From Mansonella perstans (lineage: Eukaryota; Nematoda; Chromadorea; Rhabditida; Onchocercidae), in the NCBI GenBank assembly GCA_037074765.1, contig JBAMDO010000573.1, positions 62,001-126,000 on the forward strand: DNA of 64,000 nucleotides, written 5' to 3'. Each line of letters begins with the position of its first letter. The stretch's first letter is position 1. A program made the position numbers and the translations under genes. Below the pieces are notes generated by a model that was given only the letters and a program-made list of their open reading frames with translations, had not been told where the DNA came from and did not search any database. Shown piece after piece: positions 1-10,831 of this stretch.

Positions 1-1613
1 GAAAAGAATCCGATTGCATCTGAGGAGGAGTAATCGAACGAGCTATCTGATCTGGCAATACATCTTCCAGTTCCCTCGCAGCAACATTAGCAGTACTTTG
101 ATTGACTTTATCCACATTATCCAATTCAGCAAATGGTTCACAGATTTTCAGAAAATTGTTGAAGTCATGTAGCTGAAAAATAAGCCAGTCAAGGCATGAA
201 AGTCTCGAGTAAGGCCATACGATTACAATTATTCTTTACTGTGAAAGATTGGATACATTCTGATGCAAAAATTAAGTACTAACATCAAAGACAGCAGTGG
301 CTGCTTCCTTAACAAGCCAAGAATTATCGATATATTCCTCAGCATTAAAGTAACATTCTTCGCCTGGTAAACTAAAAGTGAATGCATAATTAGTCAAAGG
401 AACAAATGATGGCTAATTAGTAATCAAACTAGCTAAAAAAAACTACATTTGGAAGGAGGAAGAGAAGAACGAAGATGTTTCTATCCAAAAGAGCCAATTT
501 AAAAATGAGAAAATAATTTGCACTAATGAACCCTAATTTAAATCTATTAGCATGGAATAAAATTAAGAAAGTAACTTACTCATCTTTTAGTCCATTATCA
601 GTTGCTTCATTCTCATAACTTGTATAGATGAACTAAAAAAATTGAAATTCCAAAAAGAAGGACAAAAAATGTCCTTCAACAATTTAGTTTTGTTTTTATT
701 GAAAAATCTACTGATTACGGTAACTAAGGTATCTGATTTTCAACAAATTATAAAAAAAGCAATTTCCATTAAACATTTCCAGCGATAATATTTCCATAAA
801 TTTCCACCAATCTTATTATTCAAAATCTTACACTGGGAATGCCGCAGCAAGCTTCATCTCTCAAATATTGTTCCATCCAATCAATTGACCAACAATTTCT
901 GCAATATCATTGAAAATTATGGGAGAAACGGTAAAAAGGAAGATTACAAGGGAACGAAAGTTAATCTACATTATGCCACCATCGATAACCTCAACTCGTC
1001 TTACTTCTGAGAAATGCACTGTTAAGCTACTATCAATTTGATTCGCTCTAATAATTCGATAAACTAAAATTTTTTTTTCAAAAAAAAAATTCAAAAAAAT
1101 GAAAAAGAGTTTTGAGAAATTAAAAAGTTATCTTAAATTCAATTTGTTCCTACTTCAATTTTTATTATAAAAGATTTTCATCACCTTCTTTTCATTACCA
1201 TTTTTTTGAAAAAATTCTCATACTGCTAGCGAAATCTCAAGTCTAATATCACTTCATTCTAGAGAGATCTCAAGTCTTCTGATATCACTTCATTCTAGAG
1301 AGATTCAAGTCTTCTGATATCACTTCATTTTAGAGAGATTCAAGTCTTCTGATATCACTTCATTCTAGAGAGATTCAAGTCTTCTGATATCACTTCATTC
1401 TAGAGAGATTCAAGTCTTCTGATATCACTTCATTTTAGAGAGATTCAAGTCTTCTGATATCACTTCATTCTAGAGAGATTTAAGTATGAAATCATTTCAT
1501 TCCAAAAGAAACCAATAAATACATTCATTCTTACATTCCAGAAACAGAACAAAGCATGAAACAAATAACCCACCTCTATATTGTAACGCCAACCTCACTA
1601 CACTTCGAAGCAT
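1..1613 (-). CDS. Signal-peptide protein at the tra-2 position (5' part only)
   Basis: Six exons can be chained with matching phase: 1613-1535, 1063-970, 898-832, 632-580, 371-284 and 172-1, continuing off the left edge. The start ATG is at 1613. The first exon encodes a hydrophobic N-terminus (residues about 14-27, GGLFVSCFVLFLEF), which reads as a signal peptide or anchor, followed by an acidic, partly Cys-containing stretch (INCWSIDWMEQYL, DEACCG, EECYFNAEEYID). About 184 residues lie in the window. I recognise no domain. It lies downstream of TECR and EIF2B3 on the same strand; in Caenorhabditis the gene following art-1 and ppp-1 is tra-2, a fast-evolving sex-determination membrane receptor with a signal peptide and large ectodomain. 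Identity as tra-2 is therefore inferred from position and topology, not similarity. The gene model is fairly secure; the name is not. Confidence 0.7.
1231..1498. repeat. 35-bp minisatellite in intron 1
   Basis: About six near-identical 35-bp units (core CTTCTGATATCACTTCATTC followed by TAGAGAGATTCAAGT) plus one degenerate unit at the left end. It lies wholly inside the first intron (1064-1534) of the tra-2-position gene. Units differ mainly by a C/T change in the CATTCTAG/CATTTTAG segment. Confidence 0.9.
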
Positions 1614-1928
1614 CTTCTATTCATTCAAATACCTAAAGCGCTTTACCAGCGTGGGAACGTGAGCTTATTTTATAGCAGCTATTGGTCCATCACAATGTTT
1701 GCAGCCACGCCCAGCAATAACGCTAACCGTGTCCAGTACAGTTTCAGGCTCCCTTTTTGTCTTCAGAGATATGATCGATAATGGTATTACTCAACAGTGC
1801 ATTGTTGTCGCTAGTGAATTATCGCTAACACAAGATATTGCCATGTAGGATTTCTTCAGCGGGCTATATTCTGCACATTGCATCGCCAAAAATAACTTTG
1901 ATAATTCACAAACGATGATTAATCCGAT

Positions 1929-2565
1929 TAATTAGCACGTGGATTTGATAGCTAGAATCCGAACAATTCAGCTTCATGGACATGATCCACATTCACATCC
2001 ATCTATTAGCCCATGGATTGATAGCTAGAATCCGAACTATTCAGCTCCATGGACATGATCCACATCCACATCCATTTATTAGCTCGTGGATTTGACAGCT
2101 AGAATCCGAACAATTCAGCTTCATGGACATGATCCACATTCACATCCATCTATTAGCCCGTGGATTGATAGCTAGAATCCGAACAATTCAGCTTCATGGA
2201 CATGATCCACATCCATTTATTAGCCCGTGGATTTGACAGCTAGAATCCGAACTATTCAGCTCCATGGACATGATCCACATCCATTTATTAGCCCGTGGAT
2301 TTGACAGCTAGAATCCGAACTATTCAGCTCTATGGACATGATCCACATCCATTTATTAGCCCGTGGATTTGACAGCTATAATCCGAACTATTCAGCTCCA
2401 TGGACATGATCCACATCCACATCCATTTATTAGCTCGTGGATTTGACAGCTAGAATCCGAATAGCTCCATGGACATGATCCACATTCAGATCTATTAGTC
2501 CGTGGATTTGAGAGCTAGGATCCGAACAGTTCCATGGACATGATCCATATTCACATCCATCAATT
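1929..2565. repeat. About 67/73-bp minisatellite between EIF2B3 and the next gene
   Basis: Roughly nine copies of a unit containing TTAGCCCGTGGATTTGACAG, CTAGAATCCGAACTATTCAG and CCATGGACATGATCCACATC. Units come in two lengths because a CCACAT-type hexamer is present or absent, giving about 73 and 67 bp. It fills most of the 1.1 kb between the EIF2B3 stop and the start of the next gene on the same strand, where a downstream trans-splice acceptor would be expected. No open frame runs through it convincingly. Confidence 0.9.
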
Positions 2566-2697
2566 TGCTACTCATCATAACTAGGATTCGTAGAGACACA
2601 TTGATAAGGAAAATAATTTATTATGAATTTCAAAGATTATTCAGTATACTGTAATAGGTGGAATAACACAGTGACGATATCAGAATCAAACACTTCT

Positions 2698-5600
2698 TTA
2701 CCATAGTTCGTTAGTCCATTTCTCCAGCTCTACTTCACCGTTCGGAGCAATAAGTTCATTGTGCACTTTGGCTGCAATAAAATAAGCAACAGTTTTACAG
2801 TATTCAGATTCTTTAAATTCTAAATTCAGCAGATGTGAACTATTACACCAGACAGATATAATTTCTAAAATAAAAACTTCATAGGTGATTCTTAAATTAT
2901 GAAAATAAAGAAAAAATCAAGAAATAACAGAAATAAAAACGATTTCCTCGCCAACGGTCTACTATAAAGATGAGGATTGCTACATCCGCACAGATTTATT
3001 GGACCTATGAAAAAACATACCATTTGCGGCAACTATCTGCTGGCAGACTACAATCGATGAAGAAACACTGGCATTTTCACCGATTTTAGCATCCATACAA
3101 ATGATTGAATTAGTTATTTGTGCGCTAAATAAATTTCTATGCATTACGGACACCAAAAATGTATAGTTATCACAAATGATGATTTCTTATTTCGCCGTTT
3201 AATTGAAAAGCGGCGATAACAATAATTCAGCACGAATTATAACTAAAAGTTGTCATTAAGGGAATAAAGTTACGTCATTTAAAATAGAATTAGGATTCTA
3301 ATGATTCTAGTACGGTAAAATTCCATCATGAATAGTCCAATGAACGAATCTACTACAAAAACATGCATAACAGCAATGATGAATAGTTTCATACCCAGCA
3401 CCAATTTGACATCCGTCCATCAGCAAAGAATTGGTAATTTTACTTTTTGGTCCAACGACACATTTCTCACCGATCACAGAGCGCTTAATAATTGGTCTTT
3501 CTGAACGAATAACGTGCGCTTTATCAACGCTCTGTAGGAAAAGGCATGTAGTACGACCAACATAGCACTCAGAAACGGATGCCATATCACTGATATTTAT
3601 CGGTTGCTCGACAGAGATTTTTTCGGGAAAACTTGTTGGCAAAAAACGGATGATCTGGAAATGAATAGTTGAGATGTCATACCTGAAACCGAGTTCAACA
3701 CGACTGATGAGTCACTTGTAGTAATATCTCTTTAAAAAAACGATTGATGGCAAAACATGAATCGCCTGGAAAAAGTTAGCAAGAGTAATTGATAAATCTT
3801 TCCATTTTTGAAATAAAATCGACCTATAATCACATTAAGGATTTTCAAATAAGTCTAATTTTTCCAGTTGCTTTCAAACAATCATTTTTAAACGAAAAAT
3901 GTTTCTGTGTAATGCACTGATAAACTAATTCATAGGGTCGCAAGTGTCAAGGATTTCTAATTCAAAAACCTACCGCTTTATTAATCTCAAAGTAAGCTCC
4001 GATGGTGTTCACATGTCCAACAACGAAGCCGTTCTTCGGTGATAACAAATAAGCAAAACATTTTAAAGGATATTGAAGACTTTTTACAGCAGTCGTACCA
4101 AAACTAAATTTCTGTACCTTTTCATCGAGAGGATCGATTTCGAAATGTTCAGCAAATTCTGAAGGTAGTTAACATCAACAGATAAAAATTATTTCATTCT
4201 CCTATTCAATAAAAAAAAGTTAGAAATCCAATTTGTCTTGAAACCATTCAAAGAACTGATCGATTACAAAAAAACATGCCACTGCTATCTTTTGCACTCT
4301 GTTTTTCCAAAATATATGGGATAAGATCAGCTTTCAGGGATGTAAATTCTCTGCAAATTATAATCTATTATCAAATTGACATCAACTTTCCCCCATGTAT
4401 ATTAATTTGTCTTGATAACTTCTAGAGAAAATATTGATTGAGGTAGATTAAATTATGCCGAATTAAAGCAAACCAGAGGAACTCACTTGTGCTTCTCAAT
4501 AATGTTTAAAATGCATTTCTTCATAATATATACGTGACAGTCATTGTACCTGGCAGTAAAGTAAGCAGTTCGACATCTGAAATTTCAATAGTTAATATTA
4601 TTATTCCGCAAGAACTTCAAATTTTGGAAAATGTTTAACCGTAATTAAAAATTACTTATCAAACAAATTAATATTTATAGTAACTGTCTCGTCATAATCT
4701 TCTTCTGAACCATTGAACAGTAAGCGATTTTCTTCAGAAAGAACAATAAAATCACGCTCTGAAATCATGGAAATAAACAGATTACGACAAAATTATGATA
4801 AGGGTTTATGTTTTACTTCAAACAGCACCCTCTCAGATAAAATTCACCGGAATTATTAGGACTATCCGAATGCGCCAGCACACTGCATTATCAAAAAGGC
4901 CCGCAATAGTAATCCTTGAAGCAAACCATCTAATCAACTAATAATTTCATCAATAATTCAGATGCTCGGCCATCACTCCTAGATTATCTGATTCTATTCA
5001 AAATCACAGCAAAATTTCCAGATAGATTTATAGACCAATATTAACATCCAAAAAATATAAATTTTTGTCTTTTCCCAGCCAAGCTTGAAGAAATTTTTAA
5101 AGTGAGAACCAATACCTTTTGAGCGCTTCATTTTAGGTCCGGGAACTGGTCCAGTGATAAGCCGATCGCACAATAAACATGTTAAAGTAGAGTTTTTAGC
5201 AGAATGTAGGGACAACATTGGAACTAAGTTCATATCAGAAACAAAATCACCACTGATAACAATGAAATCTTTCTGCAATGAATCTGTACACATTTTAGGC
5301 ATGTATATCAAATATGCATGTGTAAATTGATGACATTAAAGAGTAAGATGAGAGAAACAAAACAAAAAAACCGCGCTGACAAACATATTCTAAGTGAGAC
5401 AAACAGAACCCAACAAAAATATTACCAATTCAGGTTAACTGGAAAAAAGGACATCTACTCTAAACTCTTCCTTAGCAAGATTATTTTGTCCACAAATCAT
5501 GACATTTCATTTTACAGAAGCTCCTAAGCTGGCTGTAATCAAACAAAATCTATTCACTACGTTTTTTTTTTGATGATGCAAATGAGCTTACTGAACTCTG

Positions 5601-6347
5601 AAAACAGCAAAGGCCTCAAACTATCACCATCAAATAATATGAAGGTATGTGAAAACAGTGAAAGATCTAACTATTTTAAAGAAATCATAATACTTGTCTA
5701 CTTTGAAGCAAATATCAAAACGATAGCATTATTACCTTGATTCGAGCATCTATGGATCTCAACACATCTGCAGTACCCCAGTGCTCAGCAGTACTGCTTA
5801 ATTTTACAAATTCAATCTGTAAATCATTCAGCGGTGGTAAGGCCGAGCTAGATAAAAGCTGTTTTATTTCATTTAGCAATTTTTCAGCCACAACCATGAT
5901 AACCTCTAAAAATTCTTCGTAAAAATTTTGCTTCAATTTGAGAAGTCATAAACATCGAAATTATATAAACGATTTTCTAGAATCTAACATAAACAGAGTG
6001 TAATGAAACCCATAATATGAGCATTCAGAATTGTCAATTTCATTACATTCTGCCGAATCACTGTACTATATGACAAACTTCCAACAGTCAGAAACGTATA
6101 TATAATACTGCGATCGAATTTTTTACTAACGTTAAACGGCTAAAACATACATTATTTTTAACAAAATACGCAGCGATATCAAAAGTCTACCTTTTATCGA
6201 ATTTTTTTGCAGAAAGTTAAGTGGATACCAAAACATTGGAACACCTGCGATTGGAAGCATACATTTTGGAATATGATCCGTTAAACTGGACATTCGATTA
6301 CCCAATCCACCACATAACACAACTGCTTGCAAAGCTTGAGCTCCCAT
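2698..6347 (-). CDS. EIF2B3: Translation initiation factor eIF2B subunit gamma
   Basis: Part of the eIF2B guanine-nucleotide exchange complex that recharges eIF2 with GTP (C. elegans ppp-1). Ten exons: 6347-6191, 5905-5736, 5272-5116, 4758-4656, 4576-4487, 4350 to about 4283, 4158-3974, 3654-3395, 3124-3021 and 2771-2698. All phases agree and give about 455 residues, matching the usual length of about 450. The N-terminal nucleotidyltransferase-like fold starts with the VVLCGGLGNRM loop and IPKCMLPIAGVP. A conserved VNTIGAYFEINKA segment precedes the C-terminal left-handed beta-helix hexapeptides (IIKRSVIGEKCVVG, ITNSLLMDGCQIG). The sixth donor is uncertain: 4283 or 4298 both keep frame. The ATG at 6347 lies 3 nt after TTTTGCAG, a likely trans-splice site, so the gene is probably the second gene of an operon led by TECR. 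Confidence 0.95.
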
Positions 6348-6970
6348 AATCTGCAAAAATAATTTTGCAAAAAAAAAAATGCACTTACAATATTCTATAC
6401 CGAATCTCCATGAAAAATTCCAATTTTTTTAAGTCACACAAGGTAATGATTCAATGTGAACAAAGATTCTTTGGATGACGATAATAACTGTACTAATTAC
6501 GAAAAATTAATAGTTGTAGTTATGCTTTCATGAAACAGATTCCTCTACAAAATTTATTCAACGATAACGATAATAGCTAACAAAAACCAACGTATTCACA
6601 AATTCACTGGAAAAATAAGAAATGCAAATATGTAACAGCTTTAAATTTTGTTCAAAATAAGATCTCACTAATAAAGTTCTGGTTCCTCTAATTTTTCTCA
6701 CTTTGAATGTAATTTATTCACTGCTTTAGTAATCTCAAAGAAGAAATTATACTGCATGTGAAAATAATTAAATACAATAAACTTTAATACTAAACACTGT
6801 GTATATCGAAACAATTAATCCTCTTAATCTACTATACAAAAACACTACTATTAACTTATAAACAGTGCATACAACAAATGCAAGAGATTATTTTTCCAAT
6901 TTCGTTCAAAATTAATTTTTCAATTTCCAACAATAAAAACACATAACAGTTACACAAAAAAGAAAAGTAA

Positions 6971-8866
6971 TTAAAGAACGAAGGGAATGATTGCTCGTCG
7001 ATGTTTTGGATAGTTTGGAAATTCGCGTATATAATTGCGGTGCTTATCTTTTGCCCAAATAGCCATTTGTAAAAACCCTGCGACGGTAAAAATGAGCGCT
7101 GTAAGTACAAATTAGTTAAGCATGAAGAAAACATTTCGGATGGAATATAAATACTTATACTATTTCAAAATAAGTTCTAGAAGTCCGCATAGGCAAAGTG
7201 ATAGCACGAGATAAATGGCGTATTTAACTGTTTTCCTCCTATATTAATGGAAATCGGAAAAAATACAGACCTGGTAATGACTGAGTCATACATGAAAACC
7301 ATAACCATGCTCCCACCTCGTAAGTGTAATTGGGACAGCTTACGAAGTTGAACATCAATGTCAACGGATTGGTATTTGGCATTGGGATCTTGCGAATTTT
7401 GGTGCCCGGAGGGCGTAAATTTCTCAAAAGCAGGTGAACTGATAAATTACCTGAAAAACAAGCACATACTTGTATTATTTCGGATCAAAGAAAAACCGGA
7501 CAACAATGTTACTATTATAGAGCAACAAGCAAAAATTATGGAATAAACCCACCAAATTCACAAATGAGGAAACCAGTAAGGCCTGCTGCAACTTGTGAAA
7601 AACCAAAAAACGGTGGAGTATAAAGCGGATGATTAATAAAATAACCCACAAATGCTGCGAATGCCCAATAGTAACTACAGTTCTAAAACATTTATTTAAT
7701 GGTCTTAAAATATCTGTGTACTTTATTTATTTGTTTAGATTCGTGCTGTAAAATCATTTTTGAACATTTTAATGATACAAGAATCCCGCACTATACAATA
7801 AAACCAAATTTCGAGCGCAGCACTCCATCGAAGTGTGGAAAACTTACGATTATTTCTGTAGGAAGTAAAAAGTACTTTTGAAAAAAATTCAGAAATTTCA
7901 GATTCCTGAAAAAAAAAAATTTCAAATTTCAGACTTCTCTTTCGGTCTTCAAAGAAAAATATAGCAACGACTATATATAAAATAGATTACTTTGAATATA
8001 TTCCGAAAAGGCATTGTTGCGTTACTGAATCGATGAACAAATTGCGTTTCCAGCAAACGTTTTGTATAATGTAATACCCAACAAATCAATGCAAATTCCA
8101 CTCCATAAAACGTGGCATGTCGATATACATCTTCAAGATTTGATATTACTTTTTCACATGTAATTCATTTTATTCAACCATGTCATACTTCAATCAATAT
8201 TTTTGATTGAAAATAAGCTTATATGAGTAGCAAGAAACAAAACCTGGTCCATAAATTTTGGCTGGCCTCAGATAAAAAATTGGATAAATCATAAGCGGTC
8301 CAAAATATTCAAGTAGGAAAACCTAAAACACGGATTATTATATTAAAATGAATTAAATGAATAATCAGAAAGAGCTAATAAATGAATACTTACAAAAAGC
8401 TAATAAGCATAGATGGTACATACCGTCTTCCATGCGATTTGTGGTCCAAGATTTCGAAAATACAACTGAGCATTCTTCGAAGGTAAATTCAGATTTTGCA
8501 CGATTAGTCCATCTTCCAAATTCTTTCCTGTTGCATCCAATCGTAGAGCTATCTGATTGATAGGAAGTGTAAGCTCTAAATATTATAAAAAATTACGAAT
8601 AACATTAGAATTATAATAAATCATCATAAGAAAGTAAAAACTCACTTTGGGACAGACGCTTTTTGATTGCCATTATTGATTCATCACTACTGATCTAAAT
8701 TAGGTAAATAATCAATTATAGCTATTCTTTACCAATAGTCTCCTTTCATTTTTATCAATAAAAGCATTGGAAATCATTGACTTTTAAAAAAACAAACATT
8801 TTCTAAATATGCCACAGATCGACTTTTGCTTTTTGCATCAAAAACTTCAATCGTAATCAAAGCCAT
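6971..8866 (-). CDS. TECR: Trans-2,3-enoyl-CoA reductase (very-long-chain fatty acid elongation)
   Basis: ER membrane enzyme for the last, NADPH-dependent step of very-long-chain fatty-acid elongation (C. elegans art-1). Eight exons: 8866-8798, 8694-8646, 8575-8424, 8322-8244, 8130-7991, 7682-7553, 7450-7271 and 7098-6971. They sum to 927 nt, so 308 residues, the same length as I recall for human TECR. An N-terminal ubiquitin-like domain ([11 protein letters not shown]) is followed by the steroid-5-alpha-reductase-type membrane domain. Key segments are [41 protein letters not shown] and the C-terminal [13 protein letters not shown]. The protein ends in a basic tail ([10 protein letters not shown]). 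The start is 2 nt after TTTTTTTACAG, as expected of a spliced-leader acceptor. EIF2B3 follows about 620 bp downstream on the same strand. Confidence 0.97.
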
Positions 8867-9074
8867 TCCTGTAAAAAAAAAAATTGCTTGAAAATTGATA
8901 AATTTCTTTAAACAAAAAAACAGTCCGAGAAATAAACGGAAGAAAGAAGAGAATCAATATTTCAGATCCAAAAAGACTCAAAATCAAAATGCAAATTTCA
9001 TTTGTTACAAAGTAAAAAACTCATATAACAATAATTTTTCCATTTTTTTCTCTCATTCCCATCTTTTCCAAAAA

Positions 9075-9360
9075 TCCTTGAATAAATAATTAAAATGATT
9101 GAATGATTAAATGAATAAATTAAAATAATTAAATGAATAATTTTCGAATGAATAATTAAAATAATTAAATGATTAAATGAATAAATTAAAATAATTGAAT
9201 GAATAATCTTCGAATGAGTAATTAAATGGATAATTAAAATAATTAAATGATTAAATGAATAAATTAAAATAATTGAATGAATAATCTTCGAATGAGTAAT
9301 TAAATGAATAATTAAAATAATTAAATGAATAAATTAAATAAATTAAATGGATAATTAAAG
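9075..9360. repeat. AT-rich minisatellite
   Basis: Imperfect tandem copies built from AATTAAATGAATAAATTAAA and AATCTTCGAATGAGTAATTA. Two long units (about 75 bp) are clear and the flanks are degenerate. Confidence 0.8.
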
Positions 9361-9567
9361 TGAAATATATTTGCAATGAATACATATTACACTCAATTCA
9401 CCTCTGTTAATGCTATCCAAGAAAGCAACATCCTATTAGCATCTTTGCACCTTTGCCGCTACTTTCATATTTCGCGGCTTGGATCGGGCCGCCAAATATG
9501 ATTATAGGATTGCCGAAGATGGGATGGCGGCATTTGTGTGACTAACTGTTGATTTAGGCCAAGGGGT

Positions 9568-9637
9568 GATGAGGTCACGTCAGGCATACGGAGAGGGTTA
9601 TCACGATGAGGTCACGTCAAGCATACGGAGGGGGTTA
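9568..9637. repeat. Two 33-bp direct repeats, 37-bp period, with bZIP-like core
   Basis: Units at 9568-9600 and 9605-9637 share GATGAGGTCACGTCA then G/AGCATACGGAG. Two mismatches are visible. TCACGTCA reads TGACGTGA on the other strand, which resembles CREB/ATF and XBP1-type sites. Function is inference. Confidence 0.85.
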
Positions 9638-9945
9638 AAAAAGATAAATTGATTGGATATTTCTGTGTATTGCTGGACTTTAGGCCATTCCCTTTATTTC
9701 TGAATGATGACCTAGTAATTGTCCCGAATAACGATCTTTTCTAATCACTATCTCGAATATAGTAATATCAAAAATGGAAGTTATTTGTTTAGAATGCTAC
9801 TGGCGCTTGTTGTGAAGTCATTTCAAATGAATGAGTATTGATGATTTTCATGGAATTTTAGTTATGTTCGATTAAATTATTTACTTTTACACAGTCTTTT
9901 TGTTTTTTATTCAGGAATTGCCAGTGATCGGGAAAGTGAGGCAAA

Positions 9946-10831
9946 ATGACAACGGATACTGGTTTTGGATCAAAAGCTTATCCTATTGCTGATACCAGTT
10001 TGTCTCAGAAGTTACTTGATCTCGCGCAGCAGGCACAAAGCTATAAGCAATTGAAGAAGGGTGCAAATGAGGCCACAAAGACGCTAAATCGAGGGCTTGC
10101 AGAGGTTATTTTTAGACAGCCTTTCTTATTTAAATTCTCGCATATGTGAAAAACACGATTTACATATTTGATTGAGACGAAATAACCTGATTGACTTGTT
10201 GAGAATTTTTTTTTTTAGCCTATGAATTGAAAATGCAAAAAGCCGAAATGATTAAATTTAGTAAATGCAGTAATTTTATTTGTAATAGGCTTCATTTAAT
10301 TGCTCTTCCCAATATATTTCCAATCGAGAATCATTTCACTTTACATGCAAAGATATTTCCGACTGATAATCATCAGATATGTCAAATTTCAGGTTATTAT
10401 AATGGCTGCTGATGCTGAACCACTAGAAATTATCCTACATTTGCCTTTACTCTGTGAGGACAAAAACGTACCTTACGTATTTGTACGCAGCAAAGTAATC
10501 TTTATAACATCATTTTATATGTCATTGTACAGGGAAATTTTGTTACAAGTAAAGTATTTTGGAAGGGGTTCATATTTTTTTTTCATTCTTTTGGCAGTTC
10601 TAATGTTTTATGATAAGAAACTATTTGAATTTATTTGAGGAGAATTAAGAAATTATTTGAATTTATTTGAGGAAAACTAAGAAATCATTTGAATTTATTC
10701 AGGCAGCACTTGGCCGAGCATGTGGTGTGTCACGTCCAGTAATCGCTGCATCAATTATCCAGAATGAGGGTTCTCAATTGAGAAGTCAAATACAAAAAAT
10801 CAAGGAAGAAGTGGAAAAACTTTTGATTTAA
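9946..10831 (+). CDS. SNU13: SNU13 / NHP2-like 1 (15.5K), K-turn RNA-binding protein
   Basis: L7Ae-family protein that binds the K-turn of U4 snRNA and box C/D snoRNAs, needed for spliceosome assembly and rRNA 2'-O-methylation; nuclear/nucleolar. Three exons, 9946-10104, 10393-10494 and 10703-10831, all in phase, give 129 residues against 128 in human. Near-invariant segments are visible: [46 protein letters not shown] and [14 protein letters not shown]. The third intron boundary follows three copies of a GAATTTATTTGAGG-like motif (about 10,625-10,700), a minor local duplication. It is transcribed away from the TECR/EIF2B3 block. Confidence 0.98.

Larger units (their letters stand above)
8867..9945. 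promoter_or_regulatory. Divergent promoter region between TECR and SNU13
   Basis: About 1.08 kb separates the two divergently oriented starts. It holds an AT-rich minisatellite (about 9,080-9,360), then an unusually GC-rich stretch (about 9,410-9,640) with the duplicated GGTCACGTCA element. The SNU13 side carries a TTTTTTATTCAG acceptor ending at 9914, 31 nt before its ATG: a trans-splice site or the end of a 5' UTR intron. No TATA box or start site could be assigned. Confidence 0.6.

Noticed and set aside
3715..3772. Acceptor followed by AIHVLPSIVF inside EIF2B3
   Set aside because: It reaches a stop quickly; joining exon 7 directly to exon 8 at 3654 keeps frame and family alignment.
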